A DNA stretch of 64,000 nt, taken from assembly GCF_037392515.1 (NCBI RefSeq), contig NC_090291.1, positions 31,110,001 through 31,174,000 on the forward strand, given 5' to 3'. The notes beneath the pieces are model-generated. The model had not been told where the DNA came from and searched no databases. It worked only from the letters and a program-made list of their open reading frames with translations. This document shows positions 50,861-62,789 of the stretch, one piece after another (the stretch's first letter is position 1; each line of letters begins with the position of its first letter). The DNA is from Haliotis asinina. Lineage: Eukaryota; Mollusca; Gastropoda; Lepetellida; Haliotidae. The position numbers and the translations under genes are program-made.

Positions 50861-50912
50861 TGGAAGCACTTTGTGGAAGCACTCTATGGAAGCACTCTGT
50901 GGAAGCAGTCTG
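50861..50912. repeat. 13-bp tandem repeat, 4 copies
   Basis: TGGAAGCACT(T/C)TG is repeated four times. Confidence 0.85.
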
Positions 50913-50952
50913 TTGTTGATACAAACATGTCAGCATATGGCAAGTTTTCATA

Positions 50953-51116
50953 TATACTCATGGAAACGCGCAAAGGAACACGTGAAAGTACAAGTAGGCC
51001 TTTATCGTTTCCCCGGCCTCTTCACAAGGTATTGCGAAGCAGGTGAAATTCTGGAAATGTATAAAGGAACACTTGTATTTTCACGTGTTCCCTTATTTGT
51101 TTCCATGAGTGTACAT
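50953..51116. repeat. Inverted repeat with arms of about 48 bp
   Basis: ACTCATGGAAACGCGCAAAG, GAACACGTGAAAGTACAAG (left, 50953-51000) are mirrored by CTTGTATTTTCACGTGTTCC, TTTGTTTCCATGAGT (right, 51064-51116), with a loop of about 63 bp. Confidence 0.75.
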
Positions 51117-51459
51117 GTTTACGTTGCATCAATGTGGAAACCACTGTTATATTTGACATGGTCATAAGTAGTTGACATATTCATGAAGAGTAATTTACCT
51201 TGCACGGAATATTGACACCTTTGTCTTCTTGTATATAGTTATATCAAACCATGTTGAAGAAAAACGTACTTTAACACCTGCTTGTCATGACTCTATGTAT
51301 TTCAAGTGGGTTCAATTATACGACCAATGTATATATGTTTGTGTACAAGATACAAGAAGATTGGCATTAAAATTAGTGTTTAGCATTCAACGCGTTTCGT
51401 ATGGGATCAGCTTGTAGGATTTCACAGTTTCATGCTTAAAGGATGTTTTATTAAAGTCC

Positions 51460-51660
51460 TCGTCTAAGTGTTTTAAGGAAATTGATTTGATTCATACGTT
51501 TTGATAATGTTCTGTACTGTATAAGTTCCTTTGAATTTAGTCGAATAAATACCTAACTATGGTTGGTAGTAGCTGTACCCTCGGAAGGGGTTGAAGTAAC
51601 GTAACGTAATTGTTCTCAGAAGAGGGAACTTCAGACCCCATCATTCAATATGTGTTGATC
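51460..51660 (+). mobile_element. 3' end fragment of the same LINE family as at 47.3 kb
   Basis: AAGTGTTTTAAGGAAATTGATTT, GTTCTGTACTGTA, AGCTGTACCCTCGGAAGGGG and AATTGTTCTCAGAAGAGGG line up with the 3' UTR at 47140-47290. Confidence 0.6.
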
Positions 51661-51949
51661 ACAGCCCGAATTTTCAGCGCATAATGTTTGTAGTTTTAAT
51701 TCATGGCTACATTGTTGAAAGTTCGTCAACAGTTGATTGACCGGACCAATGCAGGTAGCAAAAGTAATGTAAGTCCCCACGGCCCTTAGCATGGTGATCT
51801 ACCTTCAGTAGATGGCGATCTATAGGCGTTTCTATATTGTGTTGTTTTGAAATGATTTAGCATATTACCCTGAACTGAAACCAGTTTCAGTTAATTTGTG
51901 TTAATCTAGTCGTTGTACTGTCCTTCGCTGACTGGTTTTTAAAAATGTG

Positions 51950-52017
51950 TCGTCGTCACGATATGGACTATATATTGCCGATGTGACATAATATTTAAGC
52001 TCGCTTACTCACTCAGC
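51950..52017 (+). repeat. Third-type SINE tail fragment
   Basis: GTCGTCACGATATGGACTAT, ATTGCCGATGTGACATAATA and TTACTCACTCAG match the copies at 25078 and 26060. Confidence 0.5.
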
Positions 52018-52084
52018 GTGTTAGACTGTCAAACGTAGTCGATGCATGCCATTGTATCACAGTTGTGCAACGTGGTGCTGGCGA

Positions 52085-52331
52085 ATGAGTGAGTGAGTTT
52101 AGTTTTACGCCGATCTCAGCAATGTTCGAGCTATATGGTGGACCAGACAACCCAGTGATCAACAACTTGCGCATCGATTTGCTCAATTGGGAACTGATGA
52201 CGTGTCAACCAAGTCAGCAAGCCTGACCACCCGATCCCGTTAGTCGCCTCTTATGACAAGCACAGTCGCCTTTTATGACAAGCTTGGGCTGATGACTGAG
52301 GCCTATTCTACCCCGGGACCTTCACGGGTTC
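52085..52331 (-). repeat. Family A copy with an imperfect 13-bp target-site duplication
   Basis: Flanks are GTGGTGCTGGCGA (52072-52084) and GTGATGCTGGTGA (52332-52344). The body is near full length: GAGTGAGTGAGTTTAGTTTT, ATCTCAGCAATGTTCGAGCT, GATCCCGTTAGTCGCCTCTT and CCCCGGGACCTTCACGGG. Confidence 0.88.
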
Positions 52332-52383
52332 GTGATGCTGGTGATGTAAAATACACCTACTGCTGTGTTCAAAATCCATCTTT

Positions 52384-52537
52384 GATATCGGGTACCTTGA
52401 TATTCATGACAAATATAATAAAGCATAAAATACGTGCCTAGAAAAATTTAAATAAACTTCGTTGATATCGGGAACCTTGATATTCATGACAAATATAATA
52501 AAACATAAAATATGTGCCTAGAAAAATGTAAACAAAC
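52384..52537. repeat. 80-bp tandem duplication
   Basis: GATATCGGGTACCTTGATAT starts at 52384 and GATATCGGGAACCTTGATAT at 52464. The two units differ at only a few sites. Confidence 0.92.
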
Positions 52538-53629
52538 ATTTTAAAAAACAAAGTTAATATGGGAATCGACGGAGTGAAACTGCAACGGTGTGATAATATA
52601 ATGAAAATGAAATAAACAAGTAATGTTATACATCTGATAAAATGTGAAATTGTGGCAGATGGCTGTTATAAGTAATATTGTATCTCTGAATGAGACAGTG
52701 TGTAGCGACGAAACCGAGTTTACTCATATACACGAATCCATAGTAACAGAAGTTCAATTCCAAAACGTGTTTTCATGTATACATTGTAGCATCACAATAT
52801 GATCTTATTACATGAAAACAGTCTGTTAAAATAGCATTTACTATTTAAATATGGGCCATACAATATAGCATTTAATCTTGAATACGGGCAATAGACCCAA
52901 AATTTACAAACAAGCACATATATGCACAGTTTATGGTACATATTCATTTGTTTCAAGTAATCAGTTATAAGTTGACACCTTTCATGAGAAAACTGATGTT
53001 TCAAGTTTGATCGGGGAGATTCGTCCTTATCTGTTTACGCAGGTATTCATGCCATTATATCATGCAACCAAAACGACATAGTCATGTCTTGACTGGTAAG
53101 TAGGTAACAAGTAGGTACTACCAGTATGCGAAATAACAACTGACCCGCTAGCCAATGGCTAGAAAAAATCCGTTCGAGCCAGTTAATCTCCACAGTTGCT
53201 GGCCCGACTAGTGAAGTTTCATTGGGTCAATATGTCGCTTTGTCCGACATGTCGTTAAGTGATGACCTTCATTAAGTCATTATTATGGCCTGATGAAAAT
53301 GATCATCAGATTAGCAACATCATGATGAAACCTGTGTCTACATTCAGATTTTGGGCTAATGAGTTATTTTGTGAGCTAGTAACTTTCAGGCATAGCCATA
53401 ATTTGGAAACTATTTCGTCAATGGCTATTTCGCACGGTGGCAAGGAATAGCAGATGGGAGTACAATACACGCGTACACTTAAAAGGATCCATTTATCTTA
53501 TTAACCTTTTTTAATACAAATCACACAGTTCTTTAATCGTGAAGAAAAATTAGTTCAAATCGCTTTATAGTTGCTTCATATACTAGATTACTGTTGAATG
53601 AAATGGCTACCAAAGACAAAAGGAAATTG
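52538..53629. other. Unassigned AT-rich DNA
   Basis: No recognised repeat, promoter or coding exon. Confidence 0.4.
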
Positions 53630-53878
53630 GAGTGAGTGAGTGAGTTTAGTTTTACGCCGCATTCAGCAATGTTCCAGGCACATCTAATCGAGTCTGGTCC
53701 AGACAATCTAGCGATCAACAGTTTGAGCATCGATCTGCGAAACTGGGAATCGATGACACGTGCCAACCAAGTCAGCCAGCCTGACCACCCGATCACGTTA
53801 GTCGCCTCTTATGACAAGCATAGTCACCCTTTATGGCAAGCATGGGTTGCTGAAGGCCTATTCTAACCTTGACTTTTA
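53630..53878 (-). repeat. Family A copy, near full length
   Basis: It runs from GAGTGAGTGAGTTTAGTTTT through GCATCGATCTGCGAAACTGG and GTCAGCCAGCCTGACCACC to GGGTTGCTGAAGGCCTATTC. CAAAAGGA occurs on both sides (53617 and 53884), a weak target-site duplication. It ends about 340 bp upstream of methyltransferase copy 3. Confidence 0.85.
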
Positions 53879-54213
53879 GAGGTCAAAAGGACTTTGGAAA
53901 AGATGTGAACAACAGAGAAGGGAATTGAGTGAGTGAGCTGGGATCAACGTCTGTACTGACTTGGTCCTCCATTCAAGCATGTTATTGTGTATTGTATACA
54001 GTTGTTGTAGCCACCTTCTTAATAAAACATTTTAATGAAGATATTTTTGCGCTGTTTAGTCTTGGGCAGTAACGCAATGACCATTCTGAACGTGCATGTA
54101 TCAACTAGAACAGATCCAGAATTGTTTGACTTAAACAGGTTGATAGCAATAGACTCTCGCTGTTCTTTTTTCATTGCATATGTAAATCTGTACCAACAGA
54201 AGTAACAGGAACA

Positions 54214-54718
54214 ATGAGTAGGGGAATCCCCGGAAACTCAACACAGAAGGAAATGGAAGAAGCCGCAAACACATTTCGTTTGTTGATCGGAGACGATTCT
54301 ACTGAAGCTGGTGTCATTATCAATAGGTTTTCCCAAAACAGTCATCGGTACGAGGAGGTTTGTATTTTCAATTTCATGACTTCATTATGAATACCAAAAC
54401 CAGTAAAAGAATATGTTTTCATTTGATTTAATGGGGAATATAAACGTATGTCGTGTTATACTTCATAGTTTCAGAATAACTGAAAGGGATTCAGATTTAA
54501 ATATACTGAAATGTTTATTTTGGTACCGTTGGCAAACAATATGTTGACAACTAAACTAAAGGTTAACGAGTGAGTGAATGTGGTTTTACCCCGCCCTTAT
54601 AAATATTCCAGCAATATGACGGCAGACACCATATATGGACTTCACACATTGTCCTCTGGATAATTCGCACAAGTGTCTCGTTTTCAGCACCTACGTATAC
54701 ATTAAACAAACACACACT

Positions 54719-54768
<50 letters not shown>

Positions 54769-57636
54769 AGGCGCCATTCATGAAGGGTCAATTGATATAT
54801 AACACGATGATATGTTCAACACTGAAATGTACTATTATGTGCTTCGACCACGAGGCCTTTTCACAGAATAAACTTGTCATTTGTCACATGCACAGCAACG
54901 TTTCTCAGAAGTAATACACCTAAACTTGTCATCATAATGTTTGATGTGTTGTCAAACGTGACGCATCATGATATACAGACAAAAGGTTCAGTGACAGTGT
55001 GAGCAAACATCAGTTGTATAGACCAACCCCCAAATGAAAATAACAAACAGGAAGCACTCGGCTATGCAATATCTTGTGTACCCTCCAGGCGTTTCTAAGA
55101 CTCAGGTGAACCCTATTCTCATGCCCCTTATCAAGGTCATAAAGGAAACTTGAGGAATTGTGCTCCATCCGAGTCCAGGGAGATCTTCTGGTCCTGGGTG
55201 ACGTGTCAATCACGTTACAAGTTTTATCCCAGACATGCTCGATTGGGTTAAGGTCTGGTGAGCATACTTGGAACTCACCACACCGTGCTGCCTAGGGAAT
55301 TCCGTGACAGCCCTGCCCCATGACCACCAAAGCCATTCATATATTGCATTAGTGGTACTGCTATAGGAGTCAGAATCTCGCCCCGATGACGTTATCTGGT
55401 AAGATTAACGTCAACGACGTGTAGTGGTTCTGCCCAGTAGGAATTATCCCTGCCCAAACCATGACCGCCCGCACACCAAATCGGTTATGCGTAGCCACAG
55501 TTGCACACTGATTCATACTCCATTCCAACGTTAAAGACAAATTGAATCTGCTTTCATCTCCGAAGAGCACACGAAACTATTGACGTTGATTCCAGCGGTT
55601 CTGATTGGCTACCTACAGGTCGCCTACAGCGGAGTCTGACTTCCCTTTAACGCAGCGTTATGGAATTTGTTACCTAACGCGGTGTTAATCACGTACCTAT
55701 CGTCTCGGACTGTTTTGACTCTGGGGCGACCTGGTTTGAGTTTGACAGGATTTCAAAACGCCTATAGCGACTCTTTAAAGAATGTAATATTGAAGGTAAT
55801 TATATACTCAGTCTGGTATTATTCCGCTGAATACACTACAAACAAAAACGAAAATTTTGCAACGTTTAAGAAATAGTGTTACCAGTAGCTTGACCCTTCA
55901 TTAATGACGCCGAGTATATTAATAGTTACGACCTGCATGCGTGCGTCCGTCTATTCGTCTGCGTACGCACGCACGCACACACACGCACACACACATACAT
56001 ACATGCATACATATTTATACAGTCTGTGGGTTTATACTCATGTGGTTGTTACCGTCTATGAAGGTTTTGGGAAGGATGAACTTCACAGGTCACACCCAGT
56101 GTGCCCAATCTGCTGCTGATTGGTTTCCGAGGAACAGACAAGATGTCTACATTCTGGATGTCGCTGCCGGAACAGGACTTTGTGGAGATGAGGTGAATCC
56201 GCTGCGTATGTTTACTGTTCAGTTAACACGAATGGCTCTGCTCTGTAATTCGATCGGTAAATTGATATGGGACTTATCAAACATGTATTCCGTGCTAATA
56301 CAATGGTAATTTGTCTTGAAGAACATAGGTACAGGCTCTCTATACTCTGAGAGGATCATGACCCCGTCCTTGTATAGTATGGTTCTGAGAATCAGAAATG
56401 GATGCAAAAACATAATCTTAATTTCCCAGCTGCGCTCTCACGGCTTTCGCAGAATCGATGCTTTAGAACCATCAGAACAAATGTTGGCCGAGGCAAAGAA
56501 GAAAGGCATCTACGGTCAGCACTTCAACGTGGTGCTAGGAGAAAATAATGTCGACATTGAAAGTGGTGCGTGTTTATCTACATTTAACTTAAAAATATGG
56601 CATGTTTCCATCTACTGTGGACCTGATTGCTTTTGACATGTGTATTTGATCGTAAAAAAATATCTGAAATGCATCGCCTTTGTGTGTGCTACCTGGCATA
56701 TTCTCGTATGGCACAGAATATAACGTAAACACTGACTTGCTTTATACTTCTCAGGCACTTACGATGCTGTTACTATTTCTGGGTTAAGCATTGTGGTTAT
56801 GAAGAAGTTGCCCAGAAAAGCATTTGAGGAGCTGATCCGAATTGTAAAACCAGGTAAGTAATGTATATAAGAATAATCGATCTTTCCGAACGAATGAGTT
56901 TCATTTTCAACATGCGCAACACGTGTGTTATAAGGATCGATCATGCCACACTTTGACAGGTTTTGATCTGATTTGCTTGAAAGTGATCTTTACAAATTCG
57001 AAAGGTACTTTACATTGACTTGAGGTCGTGCTTCTCAGATTATGTTCTCTTTTAACATGAGATCATCGTTAATATTTACCTCTTCGTAAGCTTTTCAGCC
57101 TTGTAATAAGAAGACATTCTCACGCTGATATAAAGTTTCTTTGTTTCTTAATTTCCGTACTCACAAGGCCATGGACCTAGAGTGCAATTTATTATCAATG
57201 CAATATTCATGGAACACATACATGCCTACATTTAACCATGCCCTGTGTAGTTATTGCTGTGTAGTTATTTTCCATCATTGTCATACATGATCATCATATT
57301 ATATTAACATTTATGAAAGCATATCAAGAAGTCTTAACCAGTTTTTGACTGCATTTATGGAAGAGTAAATAGACAACGGAACCCTCCCAATTTCGCCATT
57401 AACCATTACACTGGATATAAAGTTTCATCTCCAAGTCGTTTTTTTCAGGTGGCTACATCATTAATGCTTCATACCACAATATATTCCCAGAGGATGGTGA
57501 TCCTGAAGCAGCCATATTTAGGAGCAATATAAAGGCTCTTGGCTCCCAAGGAAAGTGGACACTAGTGGAGCTGAGGCGCTTCAAGGATTACGTTTGTGGA
57601 GATGATGGTGCTGTTTCAGTCCACAAAGTTCTATAA
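54214..57636 (+). CDS. METTL27-like methyltransferase, tandem copy 3 (5 exons, 231 aa)
   Basis: Exons read as 54214-54357, 56064-56192, 56430-56565, 56755-56853 and 57449-57636. All introns are GT-AG and phases are identical to the other two copies. The 231-residue product has the SAM loop LDVAAGTG (79-86), E104 in DALEPSEQML, TYDAV near 138-142, and IVKPGGY (166-172) followed by a C-terminal lobe ending VSVHKVL. It resembles copy 2 most: both share R-F-S-Q-N-S-H before the first intron and HGF at the start of exon 3. The start ATG follows possible AG acceptors at 54199 and 54208, so an upstream non-coding exon is likely. Intron 1 (1.7 kb) holds a SINE fragment, a microsatellite and an antisense Tc1-like transposon. 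No open-frame damage is visible, so I take this as the best-preserved copy. Methyl transfer from SAM is expected from the family; the substrate is unknown. Confidence 0.86.
54568..54690 (-). repeat. tRNA-derived SINE copy, diverged, in intron 1 of methyltransferase copy 3
   Basis: GAGTGAGTGAATGTGGTTTT, AAATATTCCAGCAATATGAC and GGACTTCACACATTGT are in order. The tRNA head is degraded. Confidence 0.7.
54722..54769. repeat. Compound microsatellite (CT)n(CA)n
   Basis: About 30 bp of CT pass into about 16 bp of CA, ending directly at the inverted repeat of the Tc1-like element. Confidence 0.9.
54770..55911 (-). mobile_element. Tc1/mariner-like transposon, antisense in intron 1 of methyltransferase copy 3
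   Basis: The ends are inverted repeats of 22 bp (54770-54791 and 55890-55911; shared core ATGAAGGGTCAA, 20 of 22 positions matching), giving 1142 bp. Read on the minus strand, conserved transposase pieces follow in order: KPGRPRVKTVRDDRYV, NRxH-type linker, LFGDESRFNLS (first catalytic D present), VMVWAGI, and SPDLNPIEHVWD (third catalytic E present). Frame changes and an internal loss, including the second catalytic block, make it non-coding. It is shorter than full Tc1 elements (usually about 1.3-1.7 kb). Confidence 0.8.
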
Positions 57637-58230
57637 TGCAAAAATTACATACATGTGTCAGGAAAAATGTAAACAATTGTTGCTGAAGGAAATACTGTAT
57701 TATTTTGAAATATGTATTATTACCGATTTCATAATATTCAGATGATTTGTTCAGTACCCAAAGGCTGAATAGACTGTTCAAGTAAACTTTGTGTTATGTG
57801 TGTGCCATCGGTTTGGAATTATGCACTTAAATTTATGGTTGGAGGCTTGGTTAAATACACTATATCAATAACTTCGTAATTTAAAATAGCTTCATGTTTA
57901 TTTATACATTGTTTTAATGTCCGATTTATGTTTTGTGCGAAGCAAAGATTTATTTTATTCTGTATATGCATTTATTAAACAGAAGAAGTCTTTTCGTTGT
58001 TTTGCTTTATTATATTAAATTTGTTTGCAAGTGTAACAATGTATAATAGTTAAATCATGCCATGCTTTGGGCTTTGAAATATAACATTCCCATAATTGTG
58101 CACGCAGTTTTTAAAGCAGACTCTGCCACCACTAAGAAACACTAGTAAATACATGCACACTCAACATCGCAACTTCAAACAGTAAACCTTGAAATCAAGA
58201 CACATCTGTGAGACTGTCCAGGACGCCGTG
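57637..58230. other. 3' flank of methyltransferase copy 3, AT-rich
   Basis: A possible ATTAAA polyadenylation signal lies near 57974. Nothing else recognised. Confidence 0.4.
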
Positions 58231-58235
58231 ACTGG

Positions 58236-58322
58236 AATTTGAGATCATAGGAAAGGGTGTCTGTCACACGTGATTTGGGTTGAGGTCACAGGAAAGGGTG
58301 CCTGTCACTCGTGATTTGAGTT
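58236..58322. repeat. Short tandem duplication of about 44 bp
   Basis: GAGATCATAGGAAAGGGTGT, CTGTCACACGTGATTTGGG is followed by GAGGTCACAGGAAAGGGTGC, CTGTCACTCGTGATTTGAG. Confidence 0.85.
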
Positions 58323-58627
58323 TGCGCAGCACGCATTTACAGTTTTGTCTGACAGTATGAATTAAGAAAAGAACTCGTGAGAAAGAAACTCTATTTCCAA
58401 TCATGGGTGAAGTAAGTCAATGAATTAGTAAAGCGTCATCACTCCCAAATTACATGAACTCAAACACACATTTTCATAATCCTTAAAGCTAAATGTCTCT
58501 GTTTAGAAACAGTACCAATAAAACCTTTTCTAAGAAACCTCCGCTAAAAGCAGAGTCGACAGTCCAGTTCTGACCCACGGACTCTCATGTCTTTGCGAGG
58601 ATTACATATAAGAAACAATGTTTGTTT

Positions 58628-59047
58628 GAGATGAACCCCGACTCGAAATGTTTCACAGTACAATGCCATGTCACCGTCATTTATTGTATAGTTTGGCATA
58701 AAATGCATGTGGATCGTTTTTTTTGTAAATATCTCTTCATCCAATGTTCCAGTCGGTCTCAAATTTTGCAAGTGGATGTTTTGTCAGATCGCTGTTACAG
58801 GTCATTGGCTCTATCCCTCTATAAGCAGGGTGGGTTCTGCTGTTTATTTTGTTGACAGTTACACAGACAGATTCTTTCATACAAATGCATAAAATCGGTG
58901 ATTTACAATGTGATTAGGTTGTCTGACAAAACATCCACTTGCAAAGTTTGAGATCGATTGGATGAAAAGATATTTTTAAAAATACGGGTCCACATGCATT
59001 TCATGCCAAACTATAGTGCGAAGCGTTTCATGTCGAGGGTCATCTCA
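58628..59047. mobile_element. Foldback element with arms of 125-160 bp
   Basis: Left-arm TATAGTTTGGCATAAAATGC, ATCTCTTCATCCAATG and GCAAGTGGATGTTTTGTCAG are mirrored in the right arm (CTGACAAAACATCCACTTGC, CATTTCATGCCAAACTATAG). The 130-bp spacer is non-coding. Confidence 0.8.
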
Positions 59048-59480
59048 GTTATCTTTTTACGGCTGCTTTTACATCTTTAATCCTTGTGAAGACACGAGGG
59101 CCTTGTTCTGACCATATGATGAGCATGTGATTGACGCTACATCCATCAGCAGACAGCCTCAGGGTGCCATGTAAATAATGAAATCTGGACCAGACACTCC
59201 TGATGTCCTTGTCCTTCAGGATCACAATCGCTGTATTGATTTTTTAATCACTATGGATAAATATTTGAAAGACAAAACAGTGAAGGATCCTTTAATGTTA
59301 ATTATAATTTAGGTATTGATTTCTTTAAAAGAATTCAAGAACAAAGAGAAACAGAACTATTAGACAAATTTTAAATATTCTATCCCAAAATGAAACGCAT
59401 AAACGAGAAATCTATTGCGAAAATTCAAACATGTACAACTCGCCCACAAATAGACACTGGTTTAGAAAAAGGCAATGTCT
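59048..59480 (+). other. Mostly unassigned; possible LINE C-terminal shard
   Basis: 59250-59345 reads DKYLKDKTVKDP in one frame. This resembles the DFNVKTVKDLF segment at the LINE C-terminus near 47,080. Weak. Confidence 0.3.
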
Positions 59481-59539
59481 ATAAAACCAAGGGAATAACG
59501 GAGACGTTGAGCACAGTGGTAACGACGCTGCAAAACCTC

Positions 59540-59820
59540 GACGTCGGCTTTCCTGGCTCTCAAAACAGTCTCTTCCAACCTGTTCCGCACTGTTTGGCAG
59601 GACGAAATCCAGGCACCCTGGCTGCTGTGCTCTCACCGGTGGCGGTACGATCACGCAAATGCAGGGCACTGATGTACCGACCATGGGCTGCAGTGGCATG
59701 CCTGTACGGGGTCGGTATAAGCCCTAATTTCTCGCTCAGGGAAACGCTCAGACGCCTGGCAACAGGAGGCTGGTAATCTCCAGCATGCAGTCTTTCAATG
59801 GCGATGTTCAAGTCAAGACG
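59540..59820 (-). pseudogene. Tc1-like transposase, N-terminal fragment
   Basis: The minus frame reads IERLHAGDYQPPVARRLSVS (helix-turn-helix-like) and, after a divergent linker, GRYISALHLRDRTATGESTA and GTGWKRLF. This matches the usual order of N-terminal Tc1 transposase with a deletion of the GRPRVT linker. No catalytic blocks are present. Confidence 0.6.
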
Positions 59821-60194
59821 TGAGGCAGTGAGTTAACCTTGATATTCCTTCAAACCGAACGACAATTTCTGAAAGCAGGGATTTTTCTTGCCAGACAGCG
59901 AATGCTCTTTGCTGAACAATTTCAACCGGAAGGTGATTTCTGTTGCGTTGTGACAATGCCTTTCTAATCCTTGTAAGAAATCTCAGGTAAAAGCGACTTT
60001 TTTCACTTGTGCAATTGTGTAAAATCACGTTGTCAACACTTTTGTTACATATTTTGACGAGTGTTGGAACGCAATAGGTGATTAATAGACTTTTTAAAAA
60101 TACAAATGGCCTACGCGTTTCTTTTGAGGTGAGCATAGTTGTACATATAACATAAATCTTTCAACAGTGGTAGTTTAAATGAGCAGCTGAGATT

Positions 60195-60265
60195 GTGAGT
60201 GGGTTGAAGAATTGTAAAATTATTGTCCTCCTGTGGGGTTACCTAAGTCCAGAAATATTTAAAAT
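60195..60265 (+). mobile_element. LINE 3' end shard
   Basis: GTTGAAGAATTGTAAAATTA, TTGTCCTCCTGTGGGG and TACCTAAGTCC match the LINE 3' UTR at 47245-47300. Confidence 0.5.
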
Positions 60266-61540
60266 ACATTTTGACATACCATCATTATCAAACGTACAAT
60301 ATATGTTATTTTAATATATGACTAATATGTCTAAACACGCTCACAGCATAAAGGAGGCAGGGAGCAAATGAGTACCAGTATACGGGGCTCCACGCGGCCA
60401 GTTTGTCTGAAGCAACCGGAGGCACGGTTAAGGAAATGTATCGGCTAATCCATGTCACGTGATCACCGTCAGGTACGACATAACTAGCACGTCAAAGACG
60501 ATGTAAAGGGAACGATGAGCGGTGGGTGTGTTTTGAGGCAGTCATGCAATCTTGTAGAAAACCTTTGATATATAGAACTGCGTGTGGCGCGATACCCGGT
60601 ATAGAGAGACAGACAGTACCTGTCAGCCAGTTTGAATTGAGAGCGCTTGACACGCGACACCTTCGTTTCAAATATGTCGCGCTCGCCAGAGCGTGTGACT
60701 TGTTTTGGTAAATGCAGGGTGTGTGTGGAAGTTAATCATACCACAATAAAGACGGGTTGTGAAAGAAATATGTACGTCGAGCTGGATCAAATTAGTCCTG
60801 TATGGTCCACAAGTTGTACACTTTGAAAGTTAGACAACCTGTCTGGAATGAGATAGAAGAGGTAGATAAGACTAGACAATCAGCAAGTTGGTAGTTTCGT
60901 TTTACTTCAGAGCTTGATGATTCGTTATGCAAATGCATAGGGACAGGTTTTATATTATATTATTAATATATTACGGTTTGGGTTTTAATCGTATGAACTA
61001 AACTATGTATCTATCCAGTTTTAGTTATACTTCAGACTGTGTTGTTTAATGGTTCGAAATAAACATGGATAGGAACCTTTCTATGTCATTTAAAAAAGCG
61101 ACGACTGTAGCAGTGTAACAGCATACAACTAGGTTTGTTGGAAACGAGACAAAAAACATCGGGTCAGACATACAGATGGGAGCACCCTGTATCATGTTTA
61201 CAAAAGCCCTTACTTCGACGAGAGAACAGTTTAGAAATTTAAACGTTTGGGATATGATACGCTTCCATTTCATCATTTCCAAAATGCGTAAACGTTGTTA
61301 GCTCATACAGCATGATGATATACCTCAGTCAGAAATGCAAGATTATACTCTCAAAACATCAGTGTAGATTTGACAATAACTAAGTACAGTTAGACGTGTA
61401 CGTATCATCATATTATGCCCAACGTAATCAGAGTGAAATCCATAGCTTGACAACGTGTACGGAGTACTCAATGAGAGCACTAGGAGGAGGATACTGGTAC
61501 TCATGAAAGAGACTCTCACAATGAGGACCAATACCCCCCT
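60266..61540. other. No supported gene
   Basis: 60,330-60,720 is richer in CpG and has TATATAGAAC near 60,570. A promoter is conceivable but no downstream exon is recognised. The rest is AT-rich. Confidence 0.3.
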
Positions 61541-61544
61541 CCTC

Positions 61545-61935
61545 CAACACATCTCCTGTATTCATCAAAATACGTCACACGCTCTCGCGAGCGAGAGCTA
61601 TTTGAATCGAGTGTATCTTGTGTGGCCAATACGACATCGTCGCATGATAACCTTTTCAAATTTGGACTGGCAACATCAGCCATTGTGTTACCAGAAATGC
61701 CTATGTGGCTAGTTAACCAACAAAGGACGATGTCGTATTGGCCAGTAGCAAGATCACTATAGAGTTTTAAAAATTCTGTTAAAAGTGGATGATTACACGA
61801 TAAGTTTTTAATCGCCTGAAGGCACAAGAGAGAGTCTGAATGGATTATATACGGTTTATGTTTAGGGTGTCCTTGACTATATTTAAATGCCGTTAATATG
61901 GCGTTTGCTTGTGCAGTAAAATAGAGCTGTTATCT
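61545..61935 (-). mobile_element. LINE fragment (RNase H domain) on the minus strand
   Basis: Read leftward: FTAQANAILTAFKYSQ, IIHSDSLLCLQAIKNLSC, WLTSHIGISGNTMADVAS, then after a frame change KFEKVIMRRCRIGHTRYTRF. It is the same family as the LINE at 46.5-47.1 kb, with the sequence between the RNase H domain and the C-terminal block shortened. Confidence 0.75.
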
Positions 61936-62581
61936 TGTATTCTTGAACATATTGTCCTGGATCCAATGACAGTGGCAAAAGCCACCGTCTTTGCACCCAT
62001 CTGTTAATAATACTTTCTAAGTATTATATTTACCTTTTAACTGATTATATTCTTGTTTATCTCGTAATTCATTAGTTTCTGATTTTTAAATGTTAGGTCA
62101 ACTTGTAGTCTGACCAATTGCCGAGGAAGAAAAGAAAGAAGTCGTGAAGGAGCTACATGTACATTTCCCAGGTCAATGCCAGTAGTAGCAATAAATGGCT
62201 TAATTCTGAGCCCATGAGGTGGAAAAAATGAGGACTTCATTTACACCCTTAAATGAAGACCCTTACATATTGCAAACGGATTCAGCTTGATGGGAGTCTC
62301 AAGGAACAGAAAACGAGCCCAGTAAACAACGGATTTCGAGGATTGATGTTCATCGTCATCAGTATCGAGTGGACGTTTCGGTTTTTTTGTTTGGGGATTG
62401 GTGTTCCATAGTGAGTTCGTACTGAAGCGTCATCCGGGTAATTATTCCACAAGATTGGCCCACGAGCCTGTACCTTCTGGACATAAAACTCAAGGCAAGT
62501 TATGAATTTGGAGTTGTACTCATGATGATTTTAGGAAATGAGACCGCCAGTTTAATGGAAATTGTTGTGATGATCCTATTG
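61936..62581. other. No supported gene
   Basis: Nothing recognised. Confidence 0.35.
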
Positions 62582-62789
62582 ATTATTGTTCAACCTCATG
62601 TGCAACAAGAAAATCGACGACAGATGTTTACGAAATACACAAGATCACATACGTAGATAGCACAGCTAAGAACAGGCTTAGACAAAAGCCCAAATGTCAG
62701 GTTATACAAGGCTGTTTTTATTTGCGTGGATAACCAAAGACTGACATGCTGTATGTCACCATATTGGTTTCGTTTCCAGTGATATGCAA

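Noticed and set aside
60330-60720. Promoter/CpG-island of a host gene
   Set aside because: Slight CpG enrichment and a weak TATA only; no exon follows that I can support.
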